Shown: positions 10,933 through 24,872 of the stretch, piece after piece
How positions within the stretch are numbered: position 1 is the stretch's first letter
Layout: each line of letters begins with the position of its first letter
Origin: an uncultured Mycobacterium sp.
GTDB taxonomy: Bacteria; Actinomycetota; Actinomycetes; Mycobacteriales; Mycobacteriaceae
DNA: 64,000 nucleotides
Assembly (NCBI GenBank): GCA_900078375.1
Contig: FLQS01000014.1
Span: 1-64,000, forward strand
Direction: 5' to 3'
Notes under the pieces: generated by a model
The model's database searches: none
The model's input: only the letters and a program-made list of their open reading frames with translations
What the model was told of the DNA's origin: nothing
Translations under genes and position numbers: made by a program

Positions 10933-11613
10933 GTGCACGAACCTCAGACCAGGCTCGCGACCGCACGGCTCTACCTGTGCACCGATGCCCGCCGCGAACG
11001 CGGTGATCTGGCCGAGTTCGCCGAGGCCGCCCTGGCCGGCGGCGTCGACCTCATCCAGCTGCGCGACAAGGGCTCCCCCGGCGAGCGACAGTTCGGGCCG
11101 CTGGAAGCACGCGACGAGCTGGCGGCGCTGGAAGTCCTGGCCGACGCGGCCCACCGGCATGGTGCGCTGCTGGCGGTCAACGACCGCGCCGACATCTGCC
11201 GTGCCGCCGGCGCCGACGTGCTGCATCTGGGCCAGGACGACCTGCCGTTGGCGGTGGCCCGCGACATCGTCGGCCCACACACCGTGATCGGCCGGTCCAC
11301 GCACGCGATCGGTGAGGCCGCCCGCGCGCAGGCCGAAGACGTCGATTACTTCTGTGTCGGCCCGTGCTGGCCGACACCGACGAAACCGGGCCGGTCCGCA
11401 CCCGGCCTGGACCTGGTGCGTGCGGTGGCGGCGACGGCACCCGACAAGCCGTGGTTCGCGATCGGCGGAATTGACGAGGCGCGCCTGCCCGAAGTGCTGG
11501 ACGCCGGGGCGAGCCGAATCGTGGTGGTGCGGGCGATCACTGCGGCCGACGACCCCAAGGCCGCTGCCACGAGGTTGCGTGCCGCGCTCGACCAATCCGG
11601 TCCAGCTAGCTGA
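10933..11613 (+). CDS. thiE: Thiamine-phosphate synthase ThiE
   Basis: A 226-residue TIM-barrel enzyme that joins HMP pyrophosphate and thiazole phosphate into thiamine phosphate. Family motifs are [20 protein letters not shown] (Asp for Mg/pyrophosphate), LHLGQDDLP and WFAIGGID. The start is GTG 10933, since the longer ORF runs through the riboswitch on the other strand. It is divergent from thiO and convergent, with an 8-bp overlap, with mutT3. This gene lies outside the riboswitch transcript. Confidence 0.95.
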   Translation: MHEPQTRLATARLYLCTDARRERGDLAEFAEAALAGGVDLIQLRDKGSPGERQFGPLEARDELAALEVLADAAHRHGALLAVNDRADICRAAGADVLHLGQDDLPLAVARDIVGPHTVIGRSTHAIGEAARAQAEDVDYFCVGPCWPTPTKPGRSAPGLDLVRAVAATAPDKPWFAIGGIDEARLPEVLDAGASRIVVVRAITAADDPKAAATRLRAALDQSGPAS

Positions 11614-12247
11614 CCTCTGCGGCCGCCGACGTGCACCACGCGAAGACCCCCGATTGGATCTCGACGGTATGCGGCACCGGCTGCCGGCATTCCTCGTGAT
11701 CGGCCGAACTCAGCATGGCGGTGATGCGCAGCCGTTCCCAGCTGGCGGCGAAGCCGGGGTGCAACGGCAACTCGACCACCTCGTCCTCGGCCACCCAGCG
11801 CAGCTCGGAACTCTCCCGGTTCGCGACGGTGCTCAGCAATTCGGGGGCGTCGGCGACGACGGTGGTGTAACTCCAGTGCGTCCCGCTGGTGCCGACGACC
11901 TCGGCCGTCACCACCGTCGCGCGGACCAGTACGTGCTCGGCCAGCAGCCCGGCCTCTTCGTGGGCTTCGCGGACGGCGGCCTGCTCGGGGGTTTCGTGAC
12001 TGTCGCGGGCGCCGCCGGGCAGCGCCCAGGTGCCGCCCTGATGACTCCACGGCGCGCGGTGCTGAAGCAGCACCGCCGGGGTACCGTCGGGACGGGGGGC
12101 TCGCAACAACAGGCCGGCGGCTCCATGCCGTCCCCAATAGGGCGTGCCGGTATCGGATACCACCCAGCCGTCGCCATCCCCACGCACGCGTTCAGGATAA
12201 GCACGCCACGCCGAGAGTAGGTCGTTCGATCCCGCCCCATCCGTCAC
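11606..12247 (-). CDS. mutT3: Nudix hydrolase MutT3
   Basis: A 213-residue Nudix protein; H37Rv MutT3 (Rv0413) is about 217 aa. A perfect Nudix box (G-x5-E-x7-RE-x2-EE-x-G) spans residues 79-100. Members of this family hydrolyse nucleoside diphosphates linked to another moiety. MutT3 is counted among the mycobacterial candidates for removing oxidised nucleotides. I start at GTG 12247; the ORF continues upstream but loses conservation and would cross the divergent promoter region. The shared interval 12248-12340 contains a small ccggg/cccgg hairpin at 12274-12294. Confidence 0.9.
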   Translation of the reverse strand: MTDGAGSNDLLSAWRAYPERVRGDGDGWVVSDTGTPYWGRHGAAGLLLRAPRPDGTPAVLLQHRAPWSHQGGTWALPGGARDSHETPEQAAVREAHEEAGLLAEHVLVRATVVTAEVVGTSGTHWSYTTVVADAPELLSTVANRESSELRWVAEDEVVELPLHPGFAASWERLRITAMLSSADHEECRQPVPHTVEIQSGVFAWCTSAAAEVS

Positions 12248-12340
12248 AGGACCTCTTAGGATTGTCTCAGGAAGTGCACCGGGTATCCCGGCACAGGGCA
12301 GTAGTGGATCGGGGACAACAGGGAATGAGGTCCGCGAAAG

Positions 12341-13656
12341 GTGACCGTTGAGCTGGCGCACCCGTCGACCGAGCCGTTGGGGCAACGGACGCCGACCCTG
12401 CCCGCTCACCCCCGGTGGTGGTTCCTGCGCACCACCCCCGGACGGATCCTGACCCTTGGCCTCATCCTGGCCACCCTGGGGATCCTCAGTGCCTTCGCCA
12501 CCTCGACGACGATCACCAATCGGCAAGCCCAGCTGACCACCGTGCTCAACCACACCGAGCCGCTGTCCTTCGCCGCCGGCCAGCTCTACACCACGCTGTC
12601 GGTGGCCGACGCCGCCGCGGCGACCGCGTTCATCGCCGGCTCGGAGCCGCGCGCCGTCCGACAGCGCTATGAGCAGGCGATCACCGATGCGGCCGTCGCG
12701 GTCACCCGGGCGGCCAGTGGGCTCACCGACGAGCCGATGATTCAGCTGCTGGGCCGGATCAATGCGCAGTTGGCCGTGTACACCGGCCTGATCGAGACGG
12801 CACGGACCAACAACCGCATGGGCAACCCGGTCGGTTCGTCGTACCTCTCAGAGGCCTCGGCGCTGATGCAGCAGCAGATCCTGCCCGACGCGCAACGACT
12901 CTACGAGGAGACGTCGGCGCGGGTCGACGCCGAGACCACGGCCTCCACCCGGATCCCGGCGCCGGTGCTCATCCTGGTGGCGGCGACCCTGCTGTTCGGG
13001 GTGTTCGGGCACCGCTGGCTGGCCGGCCGAACCAGGCGCCGGGTCAACGTCGGCCTGATCGCCGGCGGCCTGGCGATCGTGGTGATGATCATCTGGGTCG
13101 GTTCGGCGCTGATCTTCTCCACCGCCGGGAGCCGGGCTGCGAAGAACACCGCGGCCGAGTCGCTCAAAGCGGTGACTAACCTGGCGATCACCGCCCAGCA
13201 GGCACGCGCCGACGAGACGCTGTCGCTGATCCGGCGGGGCGACGAAGACGTCCGCAAGCGGTCCTACTACCAACGCGTTGAAGCCATGCACACTCAACTC
13301 GCCGACTACCTCGGCCGCAACGACGCCATCGCCAAGAGCGACCTGGCCAACGCCGACCAGCTGTTGACGAAGTGGCGGCAGGCCGATGAGCGGATCAACG
13401 CCTACATCTCGGTCGGCAACTACCAGGCGGCCACCCAGGTGGCTCTCGGCACCGGCGAGGACGACTCGACGCCGGCGTTCGACAAGCTCGACGCGGCTCT
13501 GTCCCTGGGCATCCGGGAGAGCCGCAACCAGCTGCGCAACGACATCCTGTCCGCGCGCCGGGTGCTGTCTGGCACGACCGTCGGCGGCGTGGTGCTTTCG
13601 GTCGGCGCGGCGTTGGCGGTGGCACTGGGATTGTGGCCCAGGCTCAGCGAGTACAG

Positions 13657-13660
<4 letters not shown>
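12341..13660 (+). CDS. Rv0412c-like membrane protein of the pknG operon
   Basis: A 439-residue protein with three or four membrane spans (near residues 34-52, 205-222, 235-255 and 412-430) flanking two helical extracytoplasmic regions (about 53-200 and 256-405). It is the conserved partner encoded upstream of glnH and pknG in mycobacteria and corynebacteria. Its two long helical sensor-like loops resemble four-helix ligand-binding domains. Its stop overlaps the glnH start (ATGA). By context it probably conveys the amino-acid signal sensed by GlnH across the membrane to PknG; this role is inferred from work on related systems. Confidence 0.85.
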
Positions 13661-17095
<3,435 letters not shown>

Positions 17096-17530
17096 TCAGC
17101 GACCCAGCTTGCCGGCGAGTTGGTCGAACGTTGCGATCCAGCCGCTGTGGAACGACTCGAATTCGGTTGGCGGCAGCAGGGAATGCTCGATTGACATCAA
17201 CGTGTCCTCGCTGCCGACCGGTTCGAACGTCACGTTGACGACACTGGCTTGCGTCGGGTCGTCCCAGTTGGAGTTGCTCCACGTGAACCGCAGCAGATGC
17301 GGGCGCTCGATCGCCAGGAACTGCCCGCTGATGAGCACCCGCGTGCCCGAGTCGTCGACATCGAAGCGCACCGTGCCGCCGACCCGGGCTTCGACCGTGA
17401 CGTCGATGACGCACACTGGGTGCGGGCACATCCACTCCTGCAACGACTCCGGGTCGAGCCACTCGTCGAACACCACCTCGGGTGTGGCGGGCATGACGCG
17501 CTGGACGACGACGGTCACAGTATCGGTCAC
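17096..17530 (-). CDS. SRPBCC/AHSA1-domain protein
   Basis: A 144-residue START-like protein of the activator-of-Hsp90-ATPase-homologue family. Typical features are the opening strand VVQRVMPATPEVVFDEWLDP, the central VGGTVRFDV and a C-terminal helix (HSGWIATFDQLAGKL). These proteins form a hydrophobic pocket; the ligand is unknown. Its ATG/stop overlap with the ArsR gene (positions 17527-17530) shows that the two are co-transcribed, a very common pairing in actinobacteria. Confidence 0.88.
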   Translation of the reverse strand: MTDTVTVVVQRVMPATPEVVFDEWLDPESLQEWMCPHPVCVIDVTVEARVGGTVRFDVDDSGTRVLISGQFLAIERPHLLRFTWSNSNWDDPTQASVVNVTFEPVGSEDTLMSIEHSLLPPTEFESFHSGWIATFDQLAGKLGR

Positions 17531-17862
17531 CGGCCCTGCCCCTTCTTACGCCGCAGACGTGCTGCAAGAGCATCGGCACGCACCGACCAGAAGCGCGTCT
17601 GTTCGTCGATCCAATGCTGGGCGGCGGTAAGGCCTTCCGGTCGCAGAGACACCCAGTGTTCACGCCCGCGGACGTCGCGGTGAATGAGTCCGGCCGATTC
17701 CAGCACACCGATATGGCGCGACACTCCGGCGAACGTCATCGGCAGCGGGGCGGCGAGATCGGTGATCCGGGCGTCGCCCTCGCGCAGCACCTCGATCAGG
17801 TGGCGCCGTGTCGGGTCGGCCAGTGCGGCGTACGCACGATCCAACACATGATCTTCAACCAT
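17527..17862 (-). CDS. ArsR-family transcriptional regulator
   Basis: A 111-residue winged-helix repressor. The helix-turn-helix is visible in ITDLAAPLPMTFAGVSRHIGVLE (about residues 32-54), followed by the wing (DVRGREHWVSL). No metal-binding Cys pair is seen, so it is the non-metal ArsR type that travels with SRPBCC proteins. It is divergent from the DUF899 gene; the 80-bp gap contains attca (17906-17910) and tgaat (17925-17929), a plausible operator for it. Confidence 0.88.
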   Translation of the reverse strand: MVEDHVLDRAYAALADPTRRHLIEVLREGDARITDLAAPLPMTFAGVSRHIGVLESAGLIHRDVRGREHWVSLRPEGLTAAQHWIDEQTRFWSVRADALAARLRRKKGQGR

Positions 17863-17942
17863 CTTGTTGACTATAGACGCCCACCGTGGTTCCCTGAAGT
17901 CAGATATTCAACTGATTTGTTTAATGAATCGGAGGAACACCG

Positions 17943-18686
17943 ATGGAGATACCCGACATCGTGACGGCACCGGAATGGGACGCCGCCCGCCAACAGCTGC
18001 TCGTCAAAGAGAAGGAGCTGACCCGGGCCCGCGACGCACTCGCAGCGCTGCGACGGCGAATGCCCTGGACACCGGTCGACAAGACGTATCAGTTCGACGG
18101 CCCGGACGGCACGGTGAGCCTGCTTGACCTGTTCGACGGCCGGCGCCAGTTGATCGTGTACCGCGCCTTCCTGGATCCCGGGGTACACGGCTGGCCCGAC
18201 CACGGTTGTGTCGGATGTTCGTTGATGGCCGATCACATCGGCAACCTCGCGCACCTGAACGCCCGGGACACCACGCTGGTCTACGCCTCGCGGGGCGCGC
18301 AGTCCGACATCCAGCGGATCAAGGCCAGCATGGGCTGGGATATCCCGTGGTACACGATGGTGCCCCGCCTCGGCAGCGCCTTCGACGTCGACTTCGGCGT
18401 CGACCAATGGCACGGCACCAATGCGTTCATCCGCGACGGCGACCAGATCTACCGCACCTACTTCATCGACAGTCGCGGTGACGAGATATTCGTCAACACA
18501 TGGCATTTCCTCGACATGACCGCATTGGGACGCCAGGAGATCTGGGAGGACTCACCGCAGGGCTATCCCCAGAGCAAACCGTACGAATGGTGGAGCTGGC
18601 ACGACAACTACCCCGAACACATGCCGTCACGCTGGTTTGGCGATCCCGACCCAGACGATCCGAACGATCCGCGGCCACCGGCCTAG
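17943..18686 (+). CDS. DUF899 thioredoxin-fold protein
   Basis: A 247-residue member of the DUF899 family, which has a thioredoxin-like fold and is of unknown reaction. It shows VDKTYQFDGPDGTVSLLDLF, the Cys-containing HGCVGCSLMADH and a Trp-rich C-terminal part (PYEWWSWHDNYPEH). A strong ribosome site (ggagg, 17931-17935) precedes the ATG by 7 bases. It is divergent from the ArsR/SRPBCC pair, and all three may form one stress-response unit. The acidic, Pro-rich tail is of no known function. Confidence 0.85.
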   Translation: MEIPDIVTAPEWDAARQQLLVKEKELTRARDALAALRRRMPWTPVDKTYQFDGPDGTVSLLDLFDGRRQLIVYRAFLDPGVHGWPDHGCVGCSLMADHIGNLAHLNARDTTLVYASRGAQSDIQRIKASMGWDIPWYTMVPRLGSAFDVDFGVDQWHGTNAFIRDGDQIYRTYFIDSRGDEIFVNTWHFLDMTALGRQEIWEDSPQGYPQSKPYEWWSWHDNYPEHMPSRWFGDPDPDDPNDPRPPA

Positions 18687-18798
18687 CGCCCATCAGCCCC
18701 CTGTTGTCCCACTTCAGACGGCACAAACGACAACCAGCACGATCGCCCGCGGCCCAACCCGTGCCGGAAACACGCCAGCGACCACTAACATCTGGTTC

Positions 18799-20025
18799 GT
18801 GCGACGAATACTGACGGCCGTGTCCATCCTGATGATCGTCACTCTCGCCGGCACGGCCTGCGGTGGCCGCACGTCGCACTCCACGACGGAAACCGCGCCA
18901 CCCGAGAACTATGGCGATGTCATTACCAGCGACGCCGCAACAGACCTCGATCCAGCGCTGCAATCCACAGTCGGCTGGGCGCAGCGCTTCACCTTCAACT
19001 CCCGATCGGGAATCAACGACAGCACCACGCACGTCACAGGAATCTTGTTGGTTCCCAAGGGAAGCCCGCCTGAGGGCGGGTGGCGGGTCGTCGCCTTCGG
19101 TCATCCCGCGACCGGGACTCTTCCGGGATGCGGGCCGTCAACCTCACCGACACTGCTCAATTCGTCGGCCGTCGTCCAACGATTGCTGCAAGCCGGCTAC
19201 CCCGTGGTGATGCCGGACTACCAGGGACTGGGCAGCCTCGACAAGATCCGGGACCGAGCAGGCCGCGACGTCTACCACCCGTATCTCGACTCGACGACCG
19301 TGGGGTACAACCTGATCGACTCGGTGCGCGCAGCCCGCCAGCTGATCGACCGAGCCGTGGGCCCGGCGTCCGCAACGTGGCTGGCCTTCGGTGTCGGCCA
19401 GGGCGGTCAGGCGGCGTGGGCGGCCAACGAACTGGCCGCCAATCATGGCTGGAGTCTGACATTGATTGGCGCGGTCGCAATTTCCCCGGTCACCGACATC
19501 AATGGGCTGGCCGACGAAGCCGACGCAGGCACCCTCAACACCCAACAAGCCCTCGACCTGCAGGCATTTCTCGCCGGCGTAAAGAACGGGCACTTCGACG
19601 ATTTCAATCTCGACGACTACCGAAGCGGGATCGTCGCGCAGAAATGGGATGCGCTGCTGGCCTGCGACGCGGCGGGCCTCGAAGAACGCGCCACGCTCGC
19701 CGGTCAGATCACCCCTGACGATCTCCGGCCGCACTCTCCGGCCGCACTCGCGACGCTTCGCGGCTACCTGAAGAAAGCCAGCCTGCCCCAGGGACCGACG
19801 CAGGCGCCGATGCTGGTGATCTACGGGGACAACGATCCGCTGATGCCCGCGGCATGGACCCAGTCAGCCCTGGACCGCGCGTGCAACATGGGTGATGTCA
19901 TCACCATCCGGCACCTGCCCAACGATGCTCCCGACCCGCTCGACATGGCCGAGGCGCTCGACTGGATCAATCAGCGCGTCAATTCCGTCCCAGCACCGAA
20001 CGATTGCGGAGGCCGTGCATCGTGA
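18799..20025 (+). CDS. Secretory-lipase-like hydrolase lacking the nucleophile serine
   Basis: A 408-residue exported alpha/beta hydrolase related to the secretory lipase family (PF03583). The N-terminus VRRILTAVSILMIVTLAG-TAC looks like a signal peptide with an atypical lipobox (Cys 24). The fold is complete: oxyanion region VVAFGHPATGT, MPDYQGLG, and an Asp near MLVIYGDNDPLM. The nucleophile elbow, however, reads FGVGQGGQAA, with Gly200 where GxSxG needs Ser, so it is probably not a serine hydrolase. The GTG start at 18799 places the signal peptide first. Its stop overlaps the next gene (GTGA). It may be a pseudoenzyme or binding partner of the intact esterase that follows. Confidence 0.8.
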   Translation: MRRILTAVSILMIVTLAGTACGGRTSHSTTETAPPENYGDVITSDAATDLDPALQSTVGWAQRFTFNSRSGINDSTTHVTGILLVPKGSPPEGGWRVVAFGHPATGTLPGCGPSTSPTLLNSSAVVQRLLQAGYPVVMPDYQGLGSLDKIRDRAGRDVYHPYLDSTTVGYNLIDSVRAARQLIDRAVGPASATWLAFGVGQGGQAAWAANELAANHGWSLTLIGAVAISPVTDINGLADEADAGTLNTQQALDLQAFLAGVKNGHFDDFNLDDYRSGIVAQKWDALLACDAAGLEERATLAGQITPDDLRPHSPAALATLRGYLKKASLPQGPTQAPMLVIYGDNDPLMPAAWTQSALDRACNMGDVITIRHLPNDAPDPLDMAEALDWINQRVNSVPAPNDCGGRAS

Positions 20026-21377
20026 GCTTGACGCATGGCTGGCTGTTGATCGCGGTGCAAGTCCTCGCCGGCGCGGTGCTGTTGGCAGCAATCGGGATCC
20101 GCTCGAAACGGTGGTATCAGATCTGGCTGTCGATCGCCCTCTTCGCCGGAGTCACGATCGCCGCGTTCGTCTTCTGGTTCATCGACGACCAGGGATGGTC
20201 CCAGGATCCGCCCCCGGTGATCTTCTGGATCTGGATCATCGGCTCAGGGGTGGCCGTCATCGTGTTGATCGCCGGTTGGCGCAGCGCCGGGTGGCCACGC
20301 CGAAGCGCGGCACTGGTTTCCGTACCACTCTGCCTGCTGTGCGCCGCGCTGGCGGTCAACTGCTGGGTGGCCTACTTCCCCACTGTGCAGTCGGTCTGGG
20401 AACGGGCCACCGGCCACGAACCCGACCGCTGGATCGACATGTCGACGCTGGCCGACATGCAGCGCAACGGGGAAATACCCACCCACGGAGTCGTCGTGAA
20501 AGTCACGACGCCCGATGACAAGTCGGGATTCGCGCACCGGCAGGAGTACGTCTACCTGCCGCCGGCATGGTTCAAGTCGACGCCTCCGCCGAAGTTGCCG
20601 GCGGTGATGATGTTCGGCGGCGAGTTCGGCCGTCCCGACGACTGGCTGCGCTCGGCGTATGCGCTCGAAACGCTCGACGATTTCACCGCACGCCACGGCG
20701 GCAACGCCCCGGTGATGGTATTTCCCGATGCCGGTGGGCAATTCAGCAATGACACCGAGTGTGTGAACGGGCCCCGCGGTAACGCCGCCGACCATCTCAT
20801 CAAGGACGTTGTGCCCTTTGTGATCTCAAGCTTCGGCGTGAGCTCGGATCCGGCGAACTGGGGAATCGGCGGCTGGTCGTCGGGCGGCACGTGTGCGGTG
20901 ATGCTCGCCGTGCAGCACCCCGAGTTGTTCAGCACGATCGTCGACATCGACGGTCAGCTGGGCCCCAACGCGGGAACCCACGAGCAGACCGTCGCGCGGC
21001 TGTTCGACGGTGATGTCGACGCCTGGAAGTCTTTTGACCCCAGGTCGGTGATCATCCAGCACGGCCGCTATGACGGAATGTCTGCGTGGTTTGCCGTGTC
21101 GTCGGACACCTCGCCGGAATATCACAGCGGCGAGCACACCGGTGCGCCACCCGGCGCGTCGCCCGACTGGGACACCAACTCCGAAGACCACGCGGTCATC
21201 GCGCACTCGTTGTGTTCGCTGGTGAGCACGTATGGCATCGAGTGCGCGGTGGTCAACACCCACGCGTCACACGACTTCGCGGGCGCGGGAGATGCATTCG
21301 CCGACGCGCTGCCATGGTTGGCAGGCAGGATCGGCACCCCGGGCGTACACCCGGTCCCGATGCCCGGCGCGGGCTAA
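20022..21377 (+). CDS. Membrane-anchored esterase (Esterase D/antigen-85-like fold)
   Basis: A 451-residue protein with four N-terminal membrane helices (about residues 5-25, 33-53, 65-83 and 93-112) and an extracytoplasmic alpha/beta hydrolase domain of the PF00756 type (esterase D, antigen 85). The nucleophile elbow GGWSSGG is intact, with Ser286. A His (NTHASHDF) near residue 420 and an Asp (DIDGQLG) are candidates for the triad. It starts at GTG 20022 inside the stop of the preceding gene, so the two are translationally coupled. Such proteins act on envelope lipids or on carbohydrate esters; the substrate is unknown. Confidence 0.85.
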   Translation: MSLTHGWLLIAVQVLAGAVLLAAIGIRSKRWYQIWLSIALFAGVTIAAFVFWFIDDQGWSQDPPPVIFWIWIIGSGVAVIVLIAGWRSAGWPRRSAALVSVPLCLLCAALAVNCWVAYFPTVQSVWERATGHEPDRWIDMSTLADMQRNGEIPTHGVVVKVTTPDDKSGFAHRQEYVYLPPAWFKSTPPPKLPAVMMFGGEFGRPDDWLRSAYALETLDDFTARHGGNAPVMVFPDAGGQFSNDTECVNGPRGNAADHLIKDVVPFVISSFGVSSDPANWGIGGWSSGGTCAVMLAVQHPELFSTIVDIDGQLGPNAGTHEQTVARLFDGDVDAWKSFDPRSVIIQHGRYDGMSAWFAVSSDTSPEYHSGEHTGAPPGASPDWDTNSEDHAVIAHSLCSLVSTYGIECAVVNTHASHDFAGAGDAFADALPWLAGRIGTPGVHPVPMPGAG

Positions 21378-21530
21378 GTCTCTTCCCCCGGTAGCCTCCG
21401 GCGCCGGTGCGGATGGTGAGGTCGGTCCGGGTACCCGCCGCCCCGGCGGCGAGTCCGTGGTCGTGAGCAACAGACAGGACCAGATCTCCATGGCCGTCTC
21501 GCGGAACTGGTGCGACGAGTTGGACAAGGC

Positions 21531-22721
21531 TTAGACCACCGTCAGGCAGGCCCGTGCGATCGCCAGCTCCTCGTTCGTCGGAATCACCAGCACGGTCGTC
21601 GGCGACTTGACGGCCGAGATCAGGCGCGCACCTGTGGCCGGACTCTCATTGAGGTGCTCGTCGAGTTCGATACCCAGCGGTGCCAGCCCGGTCAGCGCGT
21701 CGCGGCGCACCCGCGCGTCGTTCTCGCCCACTCCGGCGGTGAATGTCACCACATTGGTGTGGCCGAGGACAGCCAGATAAGCGCCGATGTACTTGCGCAG
21801 CCGATGGATGTACACGTCGTAAGCCAATTGCGCTGCCTCGTCACCGGATTCGATCCGCTGGTGCACGATGCGGAAGTCGATCTCGCCGCCGAGACCGTAC
21901 ATTCCGGCATGCCGGTTGAGCATCGTCTCGATCTCCTCGACACCCAGACCGGCGGTACGCCAGAGGTATACGAGCACGCCCGGGTCGATGTCACCGGAGC
22001 GCGTCCCCATCACCAGCCCCTCCATCGGGGTGAGGCCCATCGAAGTGTCAACAGGGCGGCCGCCGGCGATCGCTGACGCCGATGCCCCGTTGCCCAGGTG
22101 CAGCACAATCTGGTTGAGCGACTCCAGTGGAGCGCCGAGGAACTGTGCGGCCTGCTGGCTGACGTACTGGTGTGAGGTGCCGTGGAAGCCGTACCGGCGA
22201 ATCTGCCAGCGGCGGGCCAACTCCCGGTCCATCGCATACGTGGCCGCGGCGGCTGGCAGATCGTGGAAGAACGCGGTGTCGAACACTGCGACGTGCGGTA
22301 GGTCGGGCAGCACCCGGCGGGCGACTTCGATACCCAGCACCGCGGGCGGGTTGTGCAGCGGCGCCAGCGGCGCGAGTTCCTCCAGCTTGGCGATCACCGC
22401 GTCATCGACGACGGTGGGCCGGTACAGGTCCTGGCCGCCGTGCACCACGCGGTGGCCGACCGCGACCAGCCCCAGCGTGTCCACGCTCTGACCGGCCTCG
22501 GTGAACAGGGCGAAGGCGGTACGCAGGGCGGCCTCGTGGTCGGCGATCCGGCCGTCGCGGCGAATCTCTTGGTCTCCCGACTTCAGCGTCGCGGTCGAAC
22601 TCTCCTCGCCGATCCGCTCGACGATCCCGTGCGCCAGCGATGTACCCATATCGGGTTGCACCAGTTGGAATTTCAGCGACGACGAGCCCGAGTTGAGCAC
22701 CAGAACGGTGGCCGACATCAC
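21531..22721 (-). CDS. ackA: Acetate kinase
   Basis: A 396-residue acetokinase-family enzyme that interconverts acetyl phosphate + ADP and acetate + ATP. Motifs: [12 protein letters not shown] at the N-terminus, [23 protein letters not shown] (catalytic His/Arg) and [13 protein letters not shown]. The start is GTG 22721 or ATG 22718; the latter overlaps the pta stop by one base (TGATG). It lies downstream of pta on the minus strand, as in other mycobacteria (Rv0408-Rv0409). The 153-bp gap to the convergent esterase gene holds only a short GC-rich ORF. Confidence 0.97.
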   Translation of the reverse strand: MMSATVLVLNSGSSSLKFQLVQPDMGTSLAHGIVERIGEESSTATLKSGDQEIRRDGRIADHEAALRTAFALFTEAGQSVDTLGLVAVGHRVVHGGQDLYRPTVVDDAVIAKLEELAPLAPLHNPPAVLGIEVARRVLPDLPHVAVFDTAFFHDLPAAAATYAMDRELARRWQIRRYGFHGTSHQYVSQQAAQFLGAPLESLNQIVLHLGNGASASAIAGGRPVDTSMGLTPMEGLVMGTRSGDIDPGVLVYLWRTAGLGVEEIETMLNRHAGMYGLGGEIDFRIVHQRIESGDEAAQLAYDVYIHRLRKYIGAYLAVLGHTNVVTFTAGVGENDARVRRDALTGLAPLGIELDEHLNESPATGARLISAVKSPTTVLVIPTNEELAIARACLTVV

Positions 22722-24787
22722 ATCCCCTGGGCCTGGATCGCAGTGATCGCGACCGTGTTGACGATGTCCTCGACGAGCGCTCCACGCGAGAGATCGTTGA
22801 CGGGTTTGTTGAGCCCTTGCAGCACCGGGCCGATGGCGATGGCGCCCGCGCTGCGCTGCACCGCCTTGTAGGTGTTGTTGCCGGTGTTGAGGTCAGGGAA
22901 GATCAACACCGTCGCGCGGCCCGCTACCTGGGAGCCGGGCATCTTGGCGGCGGCGACGGTCGGGTCGACGGCAGCGTCGTATTGGATCGGTCCTTCCACC
23001 AACAGCTCCGGCGCCCGTGTCCGTACTAATTCCGTTGCGGTCCTGACCTTCTCGACGCCGCTTCCGCTACCCGAGTCACCCGTGGAGTAAGACAGCATCG
23101 CCACTCGCGGCTCGATGCCGAACTGGGCGGCGGTGCGCGCCGAGCTGATCGCGATGTCGGCGAGCTGCTCGGCGGTCGGGTCGGGCACGATCGCACAGTC
23201 GCCGTAGGCCAGGACCCGGTCGGCCAGGCACATCAGAAAGATGCTCGACACCGTGGAAACATCGGGCTGGGTCTTGATGATCTCGAAGGCCGGCCGCACG
23301 GTATGCGCCGTGGTGTGCGCGGCACCGGATACCATGCCGTCGACGATGCCGTTGTGTACCAGCATCGTTCCGAAATACGACACGTCGTGCATGATCTCGC
23401 GCGCTTGTTCCAGCGTGACGCCCTTCTTCTTCCGAAGCTCGGCATACTGCGCGGCGAACTGGTCACACAGCTCACTGGTCCGCGGGTTGAGGACGGTGGC
23501 CTCACTCAAGTCCACACCGAGTTCGGCTGCGCGGGAACGTACTGGACCCTCTTCACCCAGAATAGTCAGCTCGGCGACGCCGCGGAGCAACAGCCGCCCG
23601 GCCGCATACAGAATGCGGTCCTCCTCCCCCTCGGGTAGGACGATGCGCTTGCGGTCGGCCCGCGCCCGCTCCATCAGCTGATAGGTGAACATCTGCGGCG
23701 TGGTCACCGTAGGGATCGGCAAACTGAGCCGGTCCTGCAGGTCGTCGATGTCGACATAGCGCTCCATCAGCGTGATAGCGGTGTCGACCTTGCGCTGGGA
23801 TGCGGCGGTGACCCGCCCGCGAGTGCCGGCCACCGCACTGGCCGTCTCGAACGTGCCGAGTTCGGTGGCGATGATCGGCAGCCGCAGGCCAAGGCCGGTC
23901 ACCAATTCGGTGATCGAGCGGTGCAGCGGCAGCCCACCGTTCAGGATGATCGCCGACAGCGACGGGAAGCCCTCGGCGGCGTGCGCGCTCGTGACAGCCA
24001 ACACCACGTCGGAGCGGTCGCCCGGCGTGATGACCGCGACGCCCTCGGTGAGTCGTTCCAGGCAGTGCTCGGCGGTCATACCCGCCACCAGCACCCCGAG
24101 CACCTCGCGGCCGAGCAGCGAGGAGTCGCCGTGCACGAGTACGCCGTCGACCGCTGCGCTCAGGTCGGCGACGGTCGGAGCCACCAGGAGGGGTTCCTCG
24201 GGAATGACGTAGACGCGCGGCCCGAGGTTCGCGCAGGCCTTGGCCACCGCGTCCAGCTGGGCCGGGTCGGCGCGGTTGGCCACCACCGCCGCGGTGTGGG
24301 CATGCTGGGCGGCCAGCTCGGCCAGACACAGCTCGATGACCTGAGCGACTTCCGCAGGCGTGCGGTCACGAGCCCGCACCGACAGCAGCACCGGCGCGCC
24401 CAGGTTGGCCGCGATACGCGCGTTCACGCTCAGCTCGGTGGGTGTGGCGACGTCGGTGTAGTCCGATCCGACGATCACCACAGCGTCACAGCGCGCCGCG
24501 ACTTCGTGGTAGCGGTCGACGATGTCAGCGATCGCGCCGTCGGGATCAGCGTGCAGTCGCTGATAGGTCACCCCGACGCATTCTTCGTAAGTCAGGCCCG
24601 CATTGCTATGCGCGAGCAACAACTCCAGGATGTAATCGCGGTTCTCCCGCCGGGTGATCGGGCGAAACACCCCCGCCCTCGGAACCATCGCCGTCAACCG
24701 GTGCAGGATGCCCAGCGCGACGGTGGACTTACCGGTGTCACCCTCGGGCGACGCGATGTAGATCGACGTGGTGCGGGCGGCGGTCAC
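22718..24787 (-). CDS. pta: Phosphate acetyltransferase (three-domain)
   Basis: A 689-residue enzyme converting acetyl-CoA and phosphate to acetyl phosphate. The N-terminal P-loop-like domain has [10 protein letters not shown] at about 13-22, then a DRTGG domain (about 215-330), and the catalytic PTA/PTB domain from about 365 with [15 protein letters not shown] and the FPDLNTGN motif. The length equals the M. tuberculosis enzyme (690). It starts at GTG 24787. Immediately upstream lie a long imperfect hairpin and an AT-rich stretch that may carry its promoter. Confidence 0.97.
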   Translation of the reverse strand: MTAARTTSIYIASPEGDTGKSTVALGILHRLTAMVPRAGVFRPITRRENRDYILELLLAHSNAGLTYEECVGVTYQRLHADPDGAIADIVDRYHEVAARCDAVVIVGSDYTDVATPTELSVNARIAANLGAPVLLSVRARDRTPAEVAQVIELCLAELAAQHAHTAAVVANRADPAQLDAVAKACANLGPRVYVIPEEPLLVAPTVADLSAAVDGVLVHGDSSLLGREVLGVLVAGMTAEHCLERLTEGVAVITPGDRSDVVLAVTSAHAAEGFPSLSAIILNGGLPLHRSITELVTGLGLRLPIIATELGTFETASAVAGTRGRVTAASQRKVDTAITLMERYVDIDDLQDRLSLPIPTVTTPQMFTYQLMERARADRKRIVLPEGEEDRILYAAGRLLLRGVAELTILGEEGPVRSRAAELGVDLSEATVLNPRTSELCDQFAAQYAELRKKKGVTLEQAREIMHDVSYFGTMLVHNGIVDGMVSGAAHTTAHTVRPAFEIIKTQPDVSTVSSIFLMCLADRVLAYGDCAIVPDPTAEQLADIAISSARTAAQFGIEPRVAMLSYSTGDSGSGSGVEKVRTATELVRTRAPELLVEGPIQYDAAVDPTVAAAKMPGSQVAGRATVLIFPDLNTGNNTYKAVQRSAGAIAIGPVLQGLNKPVNDLSRGALVEDIVNTVAITAIQAQGM

Positions 24788-24824
24788 CCCAACAGCTTTC
24801 CGTAACCGGGATGGATGTGACAGC

Positions 24825-24872
24825 CGGATAACCCGAGGCTGAGCCGCGCTTCGGCGGCCAGCTGGTTATCCG
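24825..24872. promoter_or_regulatory. 48-bp interrupted inverted repeat in pta/glycan-operon intergenic
   Basis: cggataacc (24825-24833) pairs with ggttatccg (24864-24872); inside them gctg pairs with cagc (24838-24841, 24859-24862) and gccgc with gcggc (24843-24847, 24854-24858). This gives 18 base pairs broken by small bulges, with a gcttcg loop. On the minus strand it would be the 5' leader of pta; on the plus strand it lies about 215 bp before the glycan operon. It could be an operator (9-bp arms) or an RNA structure. It matches no riboswitch I know. Confidence 0.5.

Noticed and set aside
23921..24805. Forward ORF of 294 codons opposite pta
   Set aside because: Antisense shadow of a well-conserved gene, Arg/His/Gln-rich.
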